64,000 nucleotides of DNA. Origin: Mycobacterium colombiense. GTDB lineage: Bacteria > Actinomycetota > Actinomycetes > Mycobacteriales > Mycobacteriaceae. Below the pieces are notes generated by a model. That model was given only the letters and a program-made list of their open reading frames with translations. It did not search any database and was not told where the DNA came from. The stretch lies in contig NZ_MBEI01000056.1 in NCBI RefSeq assembly GCF_001953985.1, positions 1 to 64,000 of the forward strand, given 5' to 3'. Positions within the stretch are counted from its first letter, which is position 1. Each line of letters opens with the position of its first letter. Shown piece after piece: positions 63,203 to 64,000 of the stretch. Made by a program: the position numbers and the translations under genes.

Positions 63203-64000
63203 ACCGGCGTAGCGCGCTGCGGGTGGGCGCTGCCGCGGCTGGAATAGGTTTTGTCGGTGCCGGCTGGCCGCTGGCGGGCGCACTGCTGGGATCGACCGAG
63301 TCGGGGCGGCTCGTGCGCAGTCAGACGAAACTGCCCGACCGCTATCAAGTCCCGTTGCCGATCCCGGAACAATTGGCACCGGTCAGCAGCGATGCCGGCA
63401 CCGACTACTACGAGATCACCCAGCAGATCTCGCACTTGCGCATACTGCCCGAGTTGACTACTGCCGCATGGACGTACAACACGACTTTCCCTGGCCCCAC
63501 CATTGTTTCGCGGTCCGGCCGGCGGGCCGTGGTGCGGCACCGCAACGCTCTGCCGGTGCCGGTCGTGGTGCATCTGCATGGCGGGCATACGCCGCAAGAC
63601 CACGATGGATACCCAATCGACTTCATCCTGCCCCAAGGCGATCAATCCAGGGCGGATGGCATGACGCGCAATAGCGTTGTCGGACAGCGTGAGTACGTCT
63701 ATCCGATGAAACAGCGGGCCGCTACGTTGTGGTACCACGATCACCGCATGGGGTATACGGGCGCCGCTGTGTGGCACGGCCTGGCGGGTTTTCATGTGAT
63801 CCACGACGATGAGGAAGACGCCTTGCCGCTGCCTCGGGCGGGGCGCGATATTCCGTTGATGATCACCGATCGTGCCTTCGCCGCCGATGGCTCCTTTCGG
63901 TATCCCGCCGCGGACGGCGGCGGCGTAACCGGCGACTACATGAATGGCGTCCTCGGTGACGTCATCCTCGTCAACGGCGCGCCGTGGCCGGTGCTGCAGA
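63199..64000 (+). CDS. Tat-exported multicopper oxidase (CotA/bilirubin-oxidase type), 3' end outside window
   Basis: Open from GTG 63199 to the window edge (267 codons). The N-terminus MNRRSALRVGAAAAGIG is a Tat signal with twin Arg. The first cupredoxin domain has the copper ligands HLHGGHTP and WYHDHRMGYTGAAVW, as in CotA, bilirubin oxidase and phenoxazinone synthase. It oxidises phenols or metals with O2 outside the membrane. The second and third domains lie beyond 64000. Coupled to the preceding membrane protein. Confidence 0.88.
   Translation, partial: MNRRSALRVGAAAAGIGFVGAGWPLAGALLGSTESGRLVRSQTKLPDRYQVPLPIPEQLAPVSSDAGTDYYEITQQISHLRILPELTTAAWTYNTTFPGPTIVSRSGRRAVVRHRNALPVPVVVHLHGGHTPQDHDGYPIDFILPQGDQSRADGMTRNSVVGQREYVYPMKQRAATLWYHDHRMGYTGAAVWHGLAGFHVIHDDEEDALPLPRAGRDIPLMITDRAFAADGSFRYPAADGGGVTGDYMNGVLGDVILVNGAPWPVLQ

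Overview
The window is chromosomal DNA from a slow-growing, non-tuberculous Mycobacterium, most like the M. avium complex. The grounds are very high GC, frequent GTG starts with overlapping ATGA/GTGA stop-start junctions, and a gene order that follows M. tuberculosis H37Rv from about Rv0756c to Rv0800, with several insertions and replacements. Orthology statements rest on remembered protein sequences and gene order; no search was run.

Layout. 1-5.1 kb: the end of a Pro/Gln/Gly repeat protein, a small unknown, a lytic-transglycosylase lipoprotein, a DUF732 membrane protein, a UsfY-like protein, tRNA-Thr(TGT) with an HNH endonuclease gene and decayed tRNA sequences on both sides, and the Rv0756c-like repeat protein. 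5.2-8.6 kb: phoP-phoR, a HIT protein and a DHFR-like reductase. 8.6-17.2 kb (minus strand): one long cluster, TetR (Rv0767c) - cyp123 - SDR - cyp51 - 3Fe-4S ferredoxin - Rv0762c - adhB - an added OYE/FadH-type flavoprotein - Rv0760c. Divergent to it lies aldA - SDR - hydroxyacid dehydrogenase - CMD (Rv0768-Rv0771). 21-22.6 kb: an inserted aldo/keto reductase/MarR pair with clear operators.

22.6-44.6 kb: purine genes (purD, purB, purC, purS, purQ) set among ggtA, an exported esterase, a TetR, a DUF429 protein, cyp126, an added TDT/SLAC1-type transporter, an undivided oligopeptidase B, a DoxX/TetR pair, tandem EmrB-type efflux genes and Rv0784-Rv0787-like genes. 44.6-49.5 kb: a WS/DGAT acyltransferase, an LPLAT-family acyltransferase, an NAD-epimerase, a YbjN-like protein and the GntR regulator Rv0792c.

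49.6-58.1 kb looks accessory: VOC protein, cupin, HAD, TMEM175-like channel, DUF427 protein, quinone-oxidoreductase-like MDR, two related TetR regulators, an alpha/beta hydrolase and a MOSC-flavoreductase-ferredoxin fusion. Three intergenic regions here share one operator pattern (GGG-N8-CCCA plus AT-rich flanks), so the two TetRs, the hydrolase and the MDR operon probably form a local regulon. 58-62 kb: an SDR, then the encapsulin nanocompartment (shell gene plus its DyP peroxidase cargo with a C-terminal loading peptide) and aminopeptidase PepC. 62-64 kb: a DoxX-like protein, a 404-base gap holding a frameshifted remnant and a perfect inverted repeat, then a small membrane protein coupled to a Tat-exported multicopper oxidase that runs off the window.

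No insertion sequence, CRISPR array or rRNA was seen.
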